The notes under the pieces were generated by a model. That model worked only from the letters and a program-made list of their open reading frames with translations. It made no database searches and had not been told where the DNA came from. A DNA stretch of 64,000 nt from Ascarosepion bandense (lineage: Eukaryota > Mollusca > Cephalopoda > Sepiida > Sepiidae), in NCBI GenBank assembly GCA_037127315.1, contig JBBBDQ010001918.1:5484501-5548500 (forward strand), read 5' to 3'. Positions 52,385 to 62,469 of the stretch are shown here, one piece after another. The translations under genes and the position numbers were made by a program. Position 1 is the stretch's first letter, and the number at the start of each line of letters is the position of its first letter.

Positions 52385-55045
52385 TATTTTTTTATCGTGT
52401 CGCCTCAAGCAAGGCATTTTACTGCCCCTGTTGAGCAGGGGGTTACATAGGTGGTAAGTTATGAGAAAGAGTGACAGGTTACAGGGGGTGTCAGGAAGAG
52501 GGTAGGAGAAGGATGAGAATACTGATAAGAGAGAAAGAGAGAGAGAGAGAGGATGCAAGTTAGTGAGATAAGACATGACTATTGACTTTACATTTTAATT
52601 CTTGAAGATTGTAGTTGTTAGGAAAGCAAGTAAACAGAAGTGAATTACACAGGCGGGAAGTGCGAGAAAAAAAGCTGATGGAGTAGAATTTGCGTTTACA
52701 AATTATTGGTTTCAGAGTAAGCAGGTGGGACCTAGATTCTAATCTTATGGTTCGAGCAAATTCATGTATAGGGGGCACTAGTGAGCTAAGTTCATCTGAG
52801 CAGAAGCCATGAAAGTATTTGTAAAAGAGAAACAAGGAGGCCACATTGCGTCGGTGAGAAAGGTGACTATATCTGAGTTGCCAGGTCGGGATTGATCACA
52901 TTACTGATTCTTCGTTTGATTTTGTCAAGGACCCTTAGGTGAATAGCAGGAGCACCCGACAAGAGATGGCAGCAGTATTCAATGCACGGGCGGATGGTTG
53001 ATTTGTATATGTGCTGGATTGTTTCAGGCGGAAAAAATTTCCTGGCCTTGCACAAAAACCGACCTTCTTAGAAGCGGATTTATCTATAGATTCTATATAG
53101 TCATTCCATTTGAGGTCTGTTGTGAGAGTTAAGCCAAGGAGGCGCAGTGTTTTACTTTCAGCGAGACTAGACTGATCCATGCTAATGGAGGATTGGAGCG
53201 ATTATCTGTGGTGGTTAATAGATAGCAGCTTCGTTTAGGAATTTCACGTGCCATTTCATACCACAGTCCAACACGGATTGGAGGTTCTTTTCCAGCTCGG
53301 CAGTGAGGTCTGCTTTGTCAGCCTTGGCAAATTTTTTATCAAAGTGAGAGAAAAGCTTGATTCTGGTATCCCCCACCTGTATTTGGCATTTTGTGTTGCA
53401 CCTTTTGCTGATGACCATGCATTCAGTTTTCTTAGAGTTTATTTGTAATCCTTTTTTGTCGCTCTCCACCGACCTAGGAAGTGTTCTAACAGGAGATGGA
53501 AAGTGCGACACAGAGGTCCGAAGGCGAACTGGCATGGCAAAGGACACCTTCCAGAAGCTGAATAAAGTACTAACATACAGGAAAATTTCACTGAAAATTT
53601 CACAGGAAAATTTTCAAAGAAAAGAGTGCTAGATTGCTATGTGATGTCAGTTCTTCAATACGACAGTGGATGCTGGACAATATCATCGAAAATGAGGACA
53701 AAACTGGAAGCAGCGGAAATGTGGTTCTACAGAAGGATGCTGCGGATCTCGTTGACTGAGTGAGCATGCAAGCAACGATGAGGTATTGGAAAGAATGGCA
53801 AGAAAAAGGAAATTAATACTGAGCATCAGGAAGAGACAACTGAAGTTCCTGGGACACGCAATGAGGAAGGAGAGCCTGGAGAACCTGATACTGACTGGCC
53901 AGATAGAAGGAAAGAGAGACAGAGGAAGGCAGCGGATATCATATTTGCAGGGCCTGATCAGGTGGATGACGGAACGTGGTTGCGAGGTGTAACAGGAGAA
54001 AACATACTAAGAGCCACGAGGGATAGAGAGAGTTGGAGAACCATGATCGCCTACGTCCTGAAGGGACAGCGCACATAGAAGAAGAAGAAGAAGAAGAAGA
54101 AGAAGAAGAAGAAGAAGAAGAAGAAGAAGAAGAGAGTAAAGCGTAGTGTCGTCAGCATATATGCCTACTTGGGATCTTATTACATCGGGGAGATCGTTAA
54201 TGTAGATAAGGAAAAGTGTGGAACCTAGAATATAGCCTTGAGGGACACCCGCGTTCGTGTGATAGTATTGGGAGGCATATTCGTTCAATACTACCTTCAT
54301 TGTGCGATCTGAGAGAAATGACTGGATAAGGTCCAGTTATAACGTAGCCCAGCAGCTTGTATTGAAGGTCAGCATGCCAGACTCTGTCAAACGCTTTGGA
54401 GATATCTAGAGCAACAGTTCGGGCTTCGCCGTTATTTTCGAGAGCGTGGTATATATATTCAGTAATGGTCGTGAGCATATCAGCAGTAGACCTGGAGAAG
54501 CGGAAACTATACTGTTTGTCAGTGAAGAGTCTGTAGGCTGTGAGATGTTGTACCACCTCAGCATTTATGATGGCTTCGTACACTTTGCCAAAGATCGGTA
54601 GGAGGCCGATAGAGCTATAATTAGCGGGGTCAGAGGGTTCTCCGGTATTTTTATATATAGGAACCACAGAGGAGGATTTCCAGCAGACATGAAAGCAAGA
54701 AGCAGAGAGGCAGTAGTTATAGAGTTTAAAGAGAACAGAGGAGAGTTCAGGAGTACATTTATTTAGGACAATGATTGGTATCCGTCACCACCGCACGCTT
54801 TATGAGGGTCAAGTTTTGAATTTATTTTCGAAATCACCGAGGGAGTTATGTGTATGTAAGTGAGTTGGGCCTCAGTTCGGGGTGGGAAGTTGGGTACAGA
54901 TACTCCAGACGAGTCCAGTGTCGAGTTGGTGGAGAATTTGCGGGCGAAGCACTCAGTATTGTCTGTTGAAGAGGTGAGGACCTCAAATTCGTTGATTAGA
55001 GGGGGAGTGAAGGCTTGCTGCTGTTCAGCACACTTTGAAATATTA
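52385..55045 (-). mobile_element. LINE-J with RT domain, split by LINE-R
   Basis: Longest LINE-J copy. On the minus strand from right to left: an ANYSSIGLLPIFGKVYEAII block after VPIYKNTGEPSDP, FTDKQYSFRFSRSTADMLTT, ARTVALDISKAFDRVWHADL, NAGVPQGYILGSTLFLIYIN and GIYADDTTLYS, whose ADD is the RT catalytic pair. The insert 53356-54132 follows, then FDKKFAKADKADLTAELEKN, SKTLRLLGLTLTTDLKWNDY, TIRPCIEYCCHLLSGAPAIH and the C-terminus to 52560, and the 3' UTR to 52385. No endonuclease part remains. Frameshifts are present. Confidence 0.92.
53356..54132 (+). mobile_element. LINE-R insert with inverted 5' segment and (GAA)n tail
   Basis: 3' segment (53472-54132) on the plus strand: LGSVLTGDGKCDTEVRRRTG, MAKDTFQKLNKVLTYRK, then RKRQLKFLGHAMRKESLENL and GRQRISYLQGLIRWMTERGC, ending in (GAA)n from 54077. 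5' segment (53356-53471) is inverted: on the minus strand it encodes KKGLQINSKKTECMVISKRC and CQIQVGDTRIK, which belongs immediately upstream. The host LINE-J frame (TLYS then LFSHFDKK) is contiguous across the insert. Confidence 0.92.
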
Positions 55046-55340
55046 TTAATTTAGTATAGTCTATTTTTTATACTCATCTAATCAAATTTTCATAAGCTAT
55101 TATCTTTCATTCACTTTACGCATATAATATGATCATATTAGATTATTACTTTCCATTTTCTTTACTGATCTAATAGAATCTTATCACGTTAATATCGTCA
55201 TTTACTTATCTAACAGAAATTTATTGGGTTACTATCGTCTATTAAAATTACTCGTGTAATACAATAACATTATGTTGCTTTCGCCTGGTGCATTTATTTA
55301 AAACATTCTTCTCAGAATATTATCTTCAATTTCCTTTACT
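55046..55340 (+). repeat. ~46-bp repeat domain, second block
   Basis: Continuation of the ACTCATCTAATAGAAT units on the far side of LINE-J. Confidence 0.8.
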
Positions 55341-55346
55341 CATTTG

Positions 55347-55800
55347 GCTTACGTCCATATCACGTTGAATACATTGGTTCTCATTTGATCACCGAAGTTA
55401 AGCAACGTTGAGCCTAATCAAGTAGTTAGATGGGTGACCGCATGGGAATACCAAGTGCTGTAAGCGTTTAGTGACGGATGTGCGTTATGGTGCAATGGAT
55501 ATCGGTTCGGAAAGAAAAATCGGTGAGCCGAGTTCGAATTTCAGTTGAATACGCTGCATTCACTTAAGCACTGGTACCCTTGGAAAAGGTATTAATCCGT
55601 CCCTTCCCCCCAGTTATGGGTTAAATAACAGGGTAGGACTTAATAACAAATCCCAATGAATCTTGATACTTGAAAAGAAAAAAGTATTACTAGACACAAA
55701 ACTTATATAAAAACAACAATAAATTGTTGAAAGAAAAGGTATTACCAGCAATAAATAAATAAAATTTAGTTGGCAATAAATGACCCGCCGAAGTTGATAT
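55347..55800 (+). mobile_element. SINE-A5S, second copy, 3' end cut
   Basis: 5S-like part 55347-55467 is closer to real 5S than copy 1: CCATATCACGTTGAATACA, ATCACCGAAGTTAAGCAACG, GATGGGTGACCGCATGGGAA, TACCAAGTGCTGTAAGC. Linker GTTTAGTGAC, tRNA-like head from 55476, box B CCGAGTTCGAATTTCAG, CORE-like CCCTTGGAAAAGGTATTAAT, then the same special tail to TGACCCGCCGAAGTTGATAT. LINE-J begins right after, so the true 3' end and target duplication are not visible. Confidence 0.9.
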
Positions 55801-55805
55801 TTTAA

Positions 55806-56468
55806 AAAATTTTTTTTTATAAGCGTTTCACCCCGAGCAAGGCATGTCACTGCCACTACTGCGCAGGGGGCTACGTAGAGTGGAGAAAGGATGATTAAAT
55901 ATAGGAAATGTCAGAGGGTGGGTGATAGGCGGGTAAGGATACTGAGAATGAGGGTTGGGTAGATGAGAGTGTTCTGAGAATAGTTGGGAGTTAGTGTGAT
56001 AGGAGTTGTCTATTGACTCTACATTTAAACACCTGGAGATTGTAACTGTCGGGAAAGCAGACTTGTGGAAGGTAGTTCCACAGGCGGAAAGCGCGAGAAA
56101 AGAAGCTGTTGGAGTAGAATTTACGGTTACATCTTATTTGTTTAACTGTAAAAGGGTGGGACCTAGTTGCTAATCTAGTATCACGTGTAAATTCGTGCTT
56201 AGGCGGCACCAGTGATCTAAGCTCATCGGAGCAGAAGCCATGAAAGTACTTGTAGAAGAGGCACAGGGAAGCCACATCACGCCGGTGAGAGTGTGGCTGC
56301 AGCCGGTCTGCCAAGTCAGTATCAACCACGTTACAGATCCTCCTTTTGTATTTTGTCAAGAAGCCCAAGGAGAGCAGCAGGGGCACCCGACCAGATATGG
56401 CAGCAATATTCTATACACGGGCGGATGGTAGATTTGTATATGTGCAGGTGGGAAAAATTTCAAAACAA
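55806..56468 (-). mobile_element. LINE-J 3' end
   Basis: 131 codons of the C-terminus nearly intact on the minus strand (LSHRRDVASLCLFYKYFHGF onward to YNLQVFKCRVNRQLLSH), with the 3' UTR at the left edge (GCAAGGCATGTCACTGCCAC). 5' truncated near the FVYVQ region. Confidence 0.92.
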
Positions 56469-56967
56469 CCAATCAACCTTCACTCATCTAATAGAATATT
56501 TAGTTATTTTCGATTTTTATTTACTCAACTAATAGAAATTTATTATTATTAAAAGTTATTATCGTCTATTAGCTTTACTCATCTAGCATATATTTATTAA
56601 GTTACCATCGTCTGGTTCTTTTACTATTATAATAGAATTTTATCTATTATTGTCGTTTTTATTCTTTCCTCATCTAATGTTATCTTATTAAGTTATTATC
56701 GTCCATCTTCTTCACTCATCTGTAAGAAAATTAATAATTTATTAATGTCCATTTCCTTTACTCATCTAATATAATATTATTAGGTTACAATCATCCGCCA
56801 TCATTAAACATCAAATGAAATTTTATTAAGTTATTATCGTCTGTTATCTTTACAAATTGTAATAGAAATTCATGAAGTAATTATAGTTTTGTTTATTTTG
56901 TTCAAATATTGGAATCTTATAAATTTATTATCGCCCTTTTACTTTATTCATGTAATAGAATATTATA
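56469..56967 (+). repeat. ~46-bp repeat domain, third block
   Basis: Units with CTCATCTAATAGAATATT and AAGTTATTATCGTCCAT wording, about ten, all diverged. Confidence 0.8.
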
Positions 56968-57272
56968 AATTCATTATCTGTCTATATTTCTGAGATGAAG
57001 TTTCGACCATTGCACGCTTCCAAATAGTTGTGAGTTCAATATCGGGCTACAGCAGTGGTGAACAAGTAACTTGCAAGATTAGAGAGAGAACTCACGACTT
57101 CCATTCGTGCTTTACGCAAGGAATGAGGGTGATATACCCCAGTGACTGTAATAGAGGGTTCGGCACGAAATTCTAACCACCTGAAGAAGCCCTGAGCGTA
57201 CAATGGCCAAAACGTCATATAAATAGAGATAAATATGAAGACAATAGTCGAAACAATGTAAATAATTTAAAT
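56968..57272 (+). mobile_element. SINE-C, rearranged
   Basis: A reversed tail scrap (TGTCTATATTTCTGAGATGA) leads directly into a plus copy lacking box A (AGTTGTGAGTTCAATATCGG, CAGCAGTGGTGAACAAGTAA, CACCTGAAGAAGCCCTGAGC, GAAGACAATAGTCG). Confidence 0.75.
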
Positions 57273-57322
57273 CGATTATCGTCTATTTCCTTTATTCATG
57301 TAATAAAATGTTATCAATTTAT

Positions 57323-58066
57323 CATCTTCACTTGATCGAATCCATTGCTAAATCCGCTGCTATGAAAGTCAGTTCTCTGTGTATGCCCCGGAAGTTTTTT
57401 CCGTCTAAATCTATCCTGAACATTTATAAATCTACCATCCGCCCGTGCATTGAATACTGCTGCCATATCTGGTCGGGTGCCCCTGCTGTTCTCCTCGGGC
57501 TTTTCGATAAGGTTCAGAGGAGGGTCTGTAATGTGATAGATACCGACTTGGCAGACCGCCTGCAGTCTCTCTCCCACCGGCGCGACGTGGCTTACCTGTG
57601 TCTCTTCTATAAATACTTTCACGGCTTCTGCTCCGATGAACTTAGATCACTGGTGCCCCCTAAATACGAATTTGAACGTGATACTAGATTAGCAACTAGA
57701 TCCCACCCTTTTACAGTGAAACCGATAAAATGCAGCCGTAACTTCTACTCCAACAGTTTCTTTCCTCGCACTTCCCGACTGTGGAATTCTCTTCCACACG
57801 ATTGCTTCCCCGACGGCTACAATCTCCAGGAGTTTAAATGTAAGGTCAATAGACACCTCCTAACACACTAACCTGCTTCCATTCTATCAAACACTCTTCC
57901 CATCTGCCCAACCCTCATCCTCGCTATCCTTACTCATCTGTCACCTTCCTCCTAACATTCCCTATGTCTAACCACTCCTTCTCTTTAACTTCTCCGATGT
58001 AACCCCATGCGCAATAGTGGCAGTGGAATGCCTTGCTTGGGGTGAGATGATTAAAAAAAAAAACTT
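57323..58066 (+). mobile_element. LINE-J 3' end, best-preserved C-terminus
   Basis: An unbroken frame of about 180 codons to the natural stop. Residue blocks: IESIAKSAAMKVSSLCMPRK, STIRPCIEYCCHIWSGAP, LFDKVQRRVCNVIDTDLADR, RRDVAYLCLFYKYFHGFCSD, TRSHPFTVKPIKCSRNFYSN, RTSRLWNSLPHDCFPDGYNL and FKCKVNRHLLTH. This is the post-RT segment of a Jockey/CR1-like ORF2. The 3' UTR ends CTTGGGGTGAGATGATT plus oligo-A. The intact frame suggests a young insertion, though the 5' end is missing. Confidence 0.93.
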
Positions 58067-58637
58067 AACTAAGAGAAATCTAAGTTATTATTCTCAGTGG
58101 GCTTTACTCATTTAATTGATTATTGTTTTATTATCGCATGTTTCTTCACTCATTTAATAAAATATTAAGTTATTTTCGATTTTAAAATCGTATTTATTGT
58201 GTTATTATTGTTTGTTTCCTTTACTATAATAAGATTTTAAGATTTCATCTTCTGTTTATTATAATAAACTAATTTGTGCAAGAGAATAACAACACTAAAA
58301 AACAGCCTCAGTCTGCCTATGCTATGTGAAGTTATTATCGGTAAATGGTAAGAAATACAAGGTAAATGGACGGCCTCCTTAAAATAAGATTGCAAGAACA
58401 CCGTAAAGTTATAATACGAGTAGTATAGAAAAAAAAAAAACAGGCATAGCTGAGCACATACAGAGAGAAAAGGTAGATCACTCCCCTGTGGGATGAAATT
58501 AAAATGATAGACAGAGAAAACTACAAAAAAAAAAAAAAAAAAAGAAACGAAAAATACGAAAACGTAAAAAATCAGCACATATGCTAAGCCACAAAAACCT
58601 ACTAAGTCGGCCAAGCATAGAAATATTTCTTTTATTT
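58067..58637 (+). repeat. ~46-bp repeat block then unclassified AT-rich DNA
   Basis: Units to about 58260; then AT-rich sequence with an A19 run near 58523. No gene. Confidence 0.6.
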
Positions 58638-59190
58638 TTTAATAGTTTCACCTCAAGCAAGGCGGTACCGCTACTGATGCACAGGGGGCTGCTTAAGAGT
58701 AAAAGTTTAGATAGGAGAAGAGTGAAGAGAAAGACGAACCACTTACGGGGTGTGTCCGAGTAAGGGCAAGTGAAGGATGGAAACACAGGTGTGAAGACAG
58801 TTACGAAGGTAGAGAGAAAGGAAAAGAACAAGATATACGGGGTGATGTAGAATAAACTGGAGTCAAGTGGATAAGAGATGCGAACTGACATTGCATTTAA
58901 ATTCCTGGAGTTTGTAGCCGTCAGGAAAGCAAGCATACCGAAAGTAGTTCCACAAGCGGGAATTGTCGGCTGCATTTGGTTGATCTCACTGTAAATGGGT
59001 GGGACCTTGTTGCGAGTATGATTGCTCGAGTAATTTTTTGTGAAGGAGCCACCAGTAACTTAAGTTCTGCGGAGCAGAAATCATCAAAATATTTGTAGAA
59101 GAGACATAAGGAAACCACATCCCGCAGGTGAGAAAATGGCTGGAGTCAAGCTGCCAGGTCGGGAGATATCACATTACAGATTATCCTTTT
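58638..59190 (-). mobile_element. LINE-J 3' end, first of a duplicated pair
   Basis: 3' end at the left (CACCTCAAGCAAGGCGGTAC), then the 3' UTR and a decayed C-terminus (minus: LCLFYKYFDDFCSAELKLLV). Its SINE-E-like tail wording TACTGATGCACAGGGGGCTG groups it with the 14190 copy. Confidence 0.85.
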
Positions 59191-59545
59191 AGACGAACCA
59201 GTTACAGGGGCTGTTAGAGAAAGAGCAAGAGAAGGATGGGAACATAGGTGTGAAGACAGTCGCGAAGGTAGAGAGAAAGGAAAAGGACAAGATACACGGG
59301 GTAATGTGGAAAGGGCTGGATTTAAATGGATAAGAGATGGGGAATTGACATTGCATTTAAATTCCTGGAGGTGGTAGCGGCCAAGAAAACAAGTATATGA
59401 AAGGAGTTCCAAAGGCAGGAAGTACGAGAAAAGAAGCTGATGGAGTAGAATTCTTCGCTGCATTTGGTTGATCGAACTGTAAATGGGTGGGACTTTGTTC
59501 CTAGTCTGATTGCACGAGTAAAATCTTGTGATGGGAGCAAAGAAA
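59191..59545 (-). mobile_element. LINE-J fragment, second of a duplicated pair
   Basis: Repeats 58724-59045 in the same orientation (ACGAACCAGTTACAGGGGCT, GAAGGATGGGAACATAGGTG, TTTAAATTCCTGGAGGTGGT), but lacks the last ~85 bp of the 3' end. Probably a tandem duplication. Confidence 0.82.
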
Positions 59546-59729
59546 ATCTATAGAATAACAATAACAATTACAAAATTGTAAAAAAAAAAATGGTTTACTG
59601 AGACATTAACTTTATAAGTCCCAAAAATACATACACTGATGTGTACATGTTGATTAAAACTTTGATTGAATCCAGGGATTTAACCCCAAAATGTATGTGT
59701 TTCAGCAGAAAGAAACAAGCACTTCGAGA

Positions 59730-59985
59730 GTTATCTAAAGGAAAATACTGATAATGAGACATCTGGAAGAGGCATGGCTTCTGGAACTAGAACAATCTAC
59801 CCCAGTGAACGAAATGAAGACTTCAGTTAGAAATTCTAATTACTTGAAGATGTATAACAGTAGCGTATAACAGCCGAAACGTCGTGAATATTGCAACAAA
59901 GATGAGGACAACTGCCCGAACAAGAACAGTATAAATTGGGTAAATAATTACAGTACCTCAACTCAGGAAATAAAGACAAATATTA
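59730..59985 (+). mobile_element. SINE-C, diverged
   Basis: GAAACGTCGTGAATATTGCA, AACAAAGATGAGGACAACTG and CAGTACCTCAACTCAGG keep the 3' half in order; the head is poor. Confidence 0.7.
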
Positions 59986-59989
59986 ATAG

Positions 59990-60325
59990 AATCTTATTAT
60001 TTGACTATATTTCCGAGATGAGGTAGTATTTACAGTATTTACATTATTCGGACTATTGTCCTCCTCTTTGTTGACATTTGTACAACGTGTCGGCCGTTGT
60101 ACGCTCCGGCCTTCTTCAGGTCCTAGGAATTTGGAACCGAACTCATGACTTCCAATTGAGGCTTTACGCAAGGAATAGAGTTTATATATTCCAGTGATTG
60201 TAATAAAGAGCTCGGTTCAAAATTCCTAGCATCTGAAGATGGCCGGAGAGTACAACGGCCGAAAAGTAGTACACATGACAACAGAAATGAGGACAATAGT
60301 CCGAATGGTGTAAATACTGAGAATC
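59990..60325. mobile_element. SINE-C head-to-head pair
   Basis: 59990-60165 reads as minus SINE-C (TATTCGGACTATTGTCCTCC, CCTTCTTCAGGTCCTAGG). 60166-60325 reads as plus (CAAGGAATAGAGTTTATATA, GGCCGGAGAGTACAACGGCC, GAAATGAGGACAATAGTCCG). Same design as 46625-47110. Confidence 0.85.
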
Positions 60326-60432
60326 TTATTTATTTTTATATGTTTCCATTACTCATCGAATAGAATATTATTTTGTTATCATATGTTTCGTTAACTCATC
60401 GAATAGAATATTATATTATTATTATCATATGT

Positions 60433-60915
60433 TTCCTTCTTCTATGTGCCCTGTCCCTTCAGGACGTAGGCGACCATGGCTCTCCACGTCTCCCTATCCC
60501 TTGTGGCTCTTAGTATGTTTGCTCCTGTTGCTCCTGGCAACCCCCGTTCCGTCATCCACCTGATCAGGCCCTGCAAATATGTTATCCGCTGCCTTCCTCT
60601 GTCTCTCCTTCCTTCTATCTGTCCAGTCAGTATCAGGTTCTCCAGGCTCTCCTTCCTCATTGCATGTCCCAGGAACTTCAGTTGTCTCTTCCTGATGCTC
60701 AGCATCAATTTCCTTTTTGTTGCCATTCTTTCTAACACCTCGTCGTTGCTTGTATGCTCAGTCCACGATATCCGTAGCATCCTTCAGTAGAACCACATTT
60801 CGGCCGCTTCCAGTTTTGTCCTCATTTTCGATGATATTGTCCAGCATTCACAGCCGTATTGAAGAACTGACATCACGTAGCAGTCCAGCACTCTTTTCTT
60901 CGTTTCTATTGAGAT
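60433..60915 (-). mobile_element. LINE-R 3' end, best-preserved C-terminus
   Basis: 112 uninterrupted codons: MLRISWTEHTSNDEVLERMA, KRKLMLSIRKRQLKFLGHAM, RKESLENLILTGQIEGRRDR, GRQRITYLQGLIRWMTERGL and ILRATRDRETWRAMVAYVLK, ending GQGT. This is the typical end of RTE-type proteins (the RRQ/KRQLKFLGH and LTGxxEGRRxRGRQR wording). Upstream are MWFYRR-like residues. A short CTTCTT at the left is the tail remnant. Confidence 0.93.
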
Positions 60916-61550
60916 AAATTATCTAAAAGGACATTGTTAAGTTATTATTGTATATTCCCTTGAATCATGTAATAAAATCTTATGTTATTATCATGTTTCC
61001 TTTATTTATCCAAAAGAATCTTATTACATCATTATTGTCTGTTTCTTTTACTTTTCTAATAGAATCTTATCGTCATTATTGCATGTTTCTTTTTCTAACA
61101 GAATCTTTTGTTTTATGTACTGTCAACATGAGACATGTTAGTTTGCATCTGTTCTCAACATTTGTTCTCTGGGACACGTTTTCGGGATGAAAATATACTC
61201 GGGTCTCACTAAATTGTATGTGATAAATGTAGATTAAATATTAAAAAATACACAAAAAGAGTGTTAAAGGGAGAAAACTGCAGATTCAAAGTCATAAAAT
61301 TACAATTGATAACTCTGTCTTCTAATTTGCAGACCATATTAACGCCATTATTAATATTTGATACAAAGCAATAATATCGCAATAATAAAATCCGTCAAGA
61401 ATTATTTCTATCTACTTATACTGTATGCAATTACAAATAATCCATAATAATATTTAAAATTTTGAAATCATATTTATTTTTAACAGATGAATTTTTTAAA
61501 ACTGTTTCTAAATCCACCTCTTAATTTTTATTGTTCCCAATCCACCCTAA
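60916..61550 (+). repeat. Last block of the ~46-bp repeat domain, then AT-rich DNA
   Basis: Units fade out near 61100. No gene in the remainder. Confidence 0.6.
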
Positions 61551-61651
61551 CCCGGTGTAGAAGCACCCGTTAAGGTAACAGCTAAGAGCAAATCATTAAC
61601 GTCCAAACTGTGTTCAAAACATTATGAAAGTACAAAAACACATTTTTATAG

Positions 61652-61987
61652 TGTTATGTCGCCAAGTATAAATGAATAACTCAACAACAGAATCAGAATA
61701 TAAGTTGTATTCCGCGGAAAGACGGTTAGTATGTACAGAAGTGATTAGTAATATTTACAATAGAAAGATACAAGAGTCCAATCCGTCGTAAGACGTGTGT
61801 ATACGTGATTACTTCAGGTACGCCACCGGAAGTGTGACTAACTCTTTACTGACTCGCACTGACTCTTCAGTAACTCATTAGAGACTCTCAAGTGACTCTC
61901 TACGACTCCCCTGTAGAGAATCCACCATTGCTATATATAGCAATGGGAACAGTCCATTTGTAGTCAAATAGGAGCGGCGCCCTAACA
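61652..61987 (+). mobile_element. Solo LTR, 336 bp
   Basis: Begins TGTTATGTCGCC and ends GGCGCCCTAACA, a 12-bp imperfect terminal inverted repeat with TG...CA ends. Target duplication TATAG on both sides (61647-61651, 61988-61992). A row of CTGACTCGCACTGACTC-type motifs precedes GCTATATATAGC, a possible TATA region. Same family as 5775-6636. No internal part, so solo. Confidence 0.92.
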
Positions 61988-61992
61988 TATAG

Positions 61993-62220
61993 TTAAAATA
62001 GCACCAATATATATTTAAAAAATACGAAATATTTTGGTAAAAATAAATAAAAAATAATTACTATCATTACCCTTATTTAAAACAAATTACTAATGGTCCC
62101 AAGAAAATTAAATTTCGGAATTAAATGACCCTTTAGTAATGGATATACTGTTAAACAAACAACCAAACAAAAACTGATTCCGCCTCACCGGCTATCCTAG
62201 TTCACTGCACATATTAAACG
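61993..62220. other. No gene seen
   Basis: AT-rich. Confidence 0.4.
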
Positions 62221-62247
62221 CGCCGCAACGTTTGGGAACCACTGCCT
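62221..62247. mobile_element. Lone hAT-like terminus
   Basis: GCAACGTTTGGGAACCACTG reads, reversed, as CAGTGGTTCCCAAACGTTGC, a common hAT terminal repeat. No matching left end was found upstream. Confidence 0.45.
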
Positions 62248-62469
62248 TAGATTAATGTCGTATATTTTCAACCTGATCTCCCTCATTTACTGATTTATGG
62301 TTTTATTATGTCGTAAACACGGAGTATATTTGCTTAGTTGCTTTCAGTACCAACAGAATATGCCATTATCTTAAGTTTATCCACGACCCTCAACATTTTA
62401 ATGCTAATTGTAACACTAAGAGAAAATATATTAAAACATATTTCTTTAGACCAGACAAGCATTAATTTG

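Noticed and set aside
57308..57871. A 187-codon host protein
   Set aside because: Its wording is the C-terminus of LINE-J, and the same protein occurs in broken form at six or more loci in the window.
62221..62247. A complete second hAT element
   Set aside because: Only one terminus is visible; no matching left end was found in the preceding 1.2 kb.
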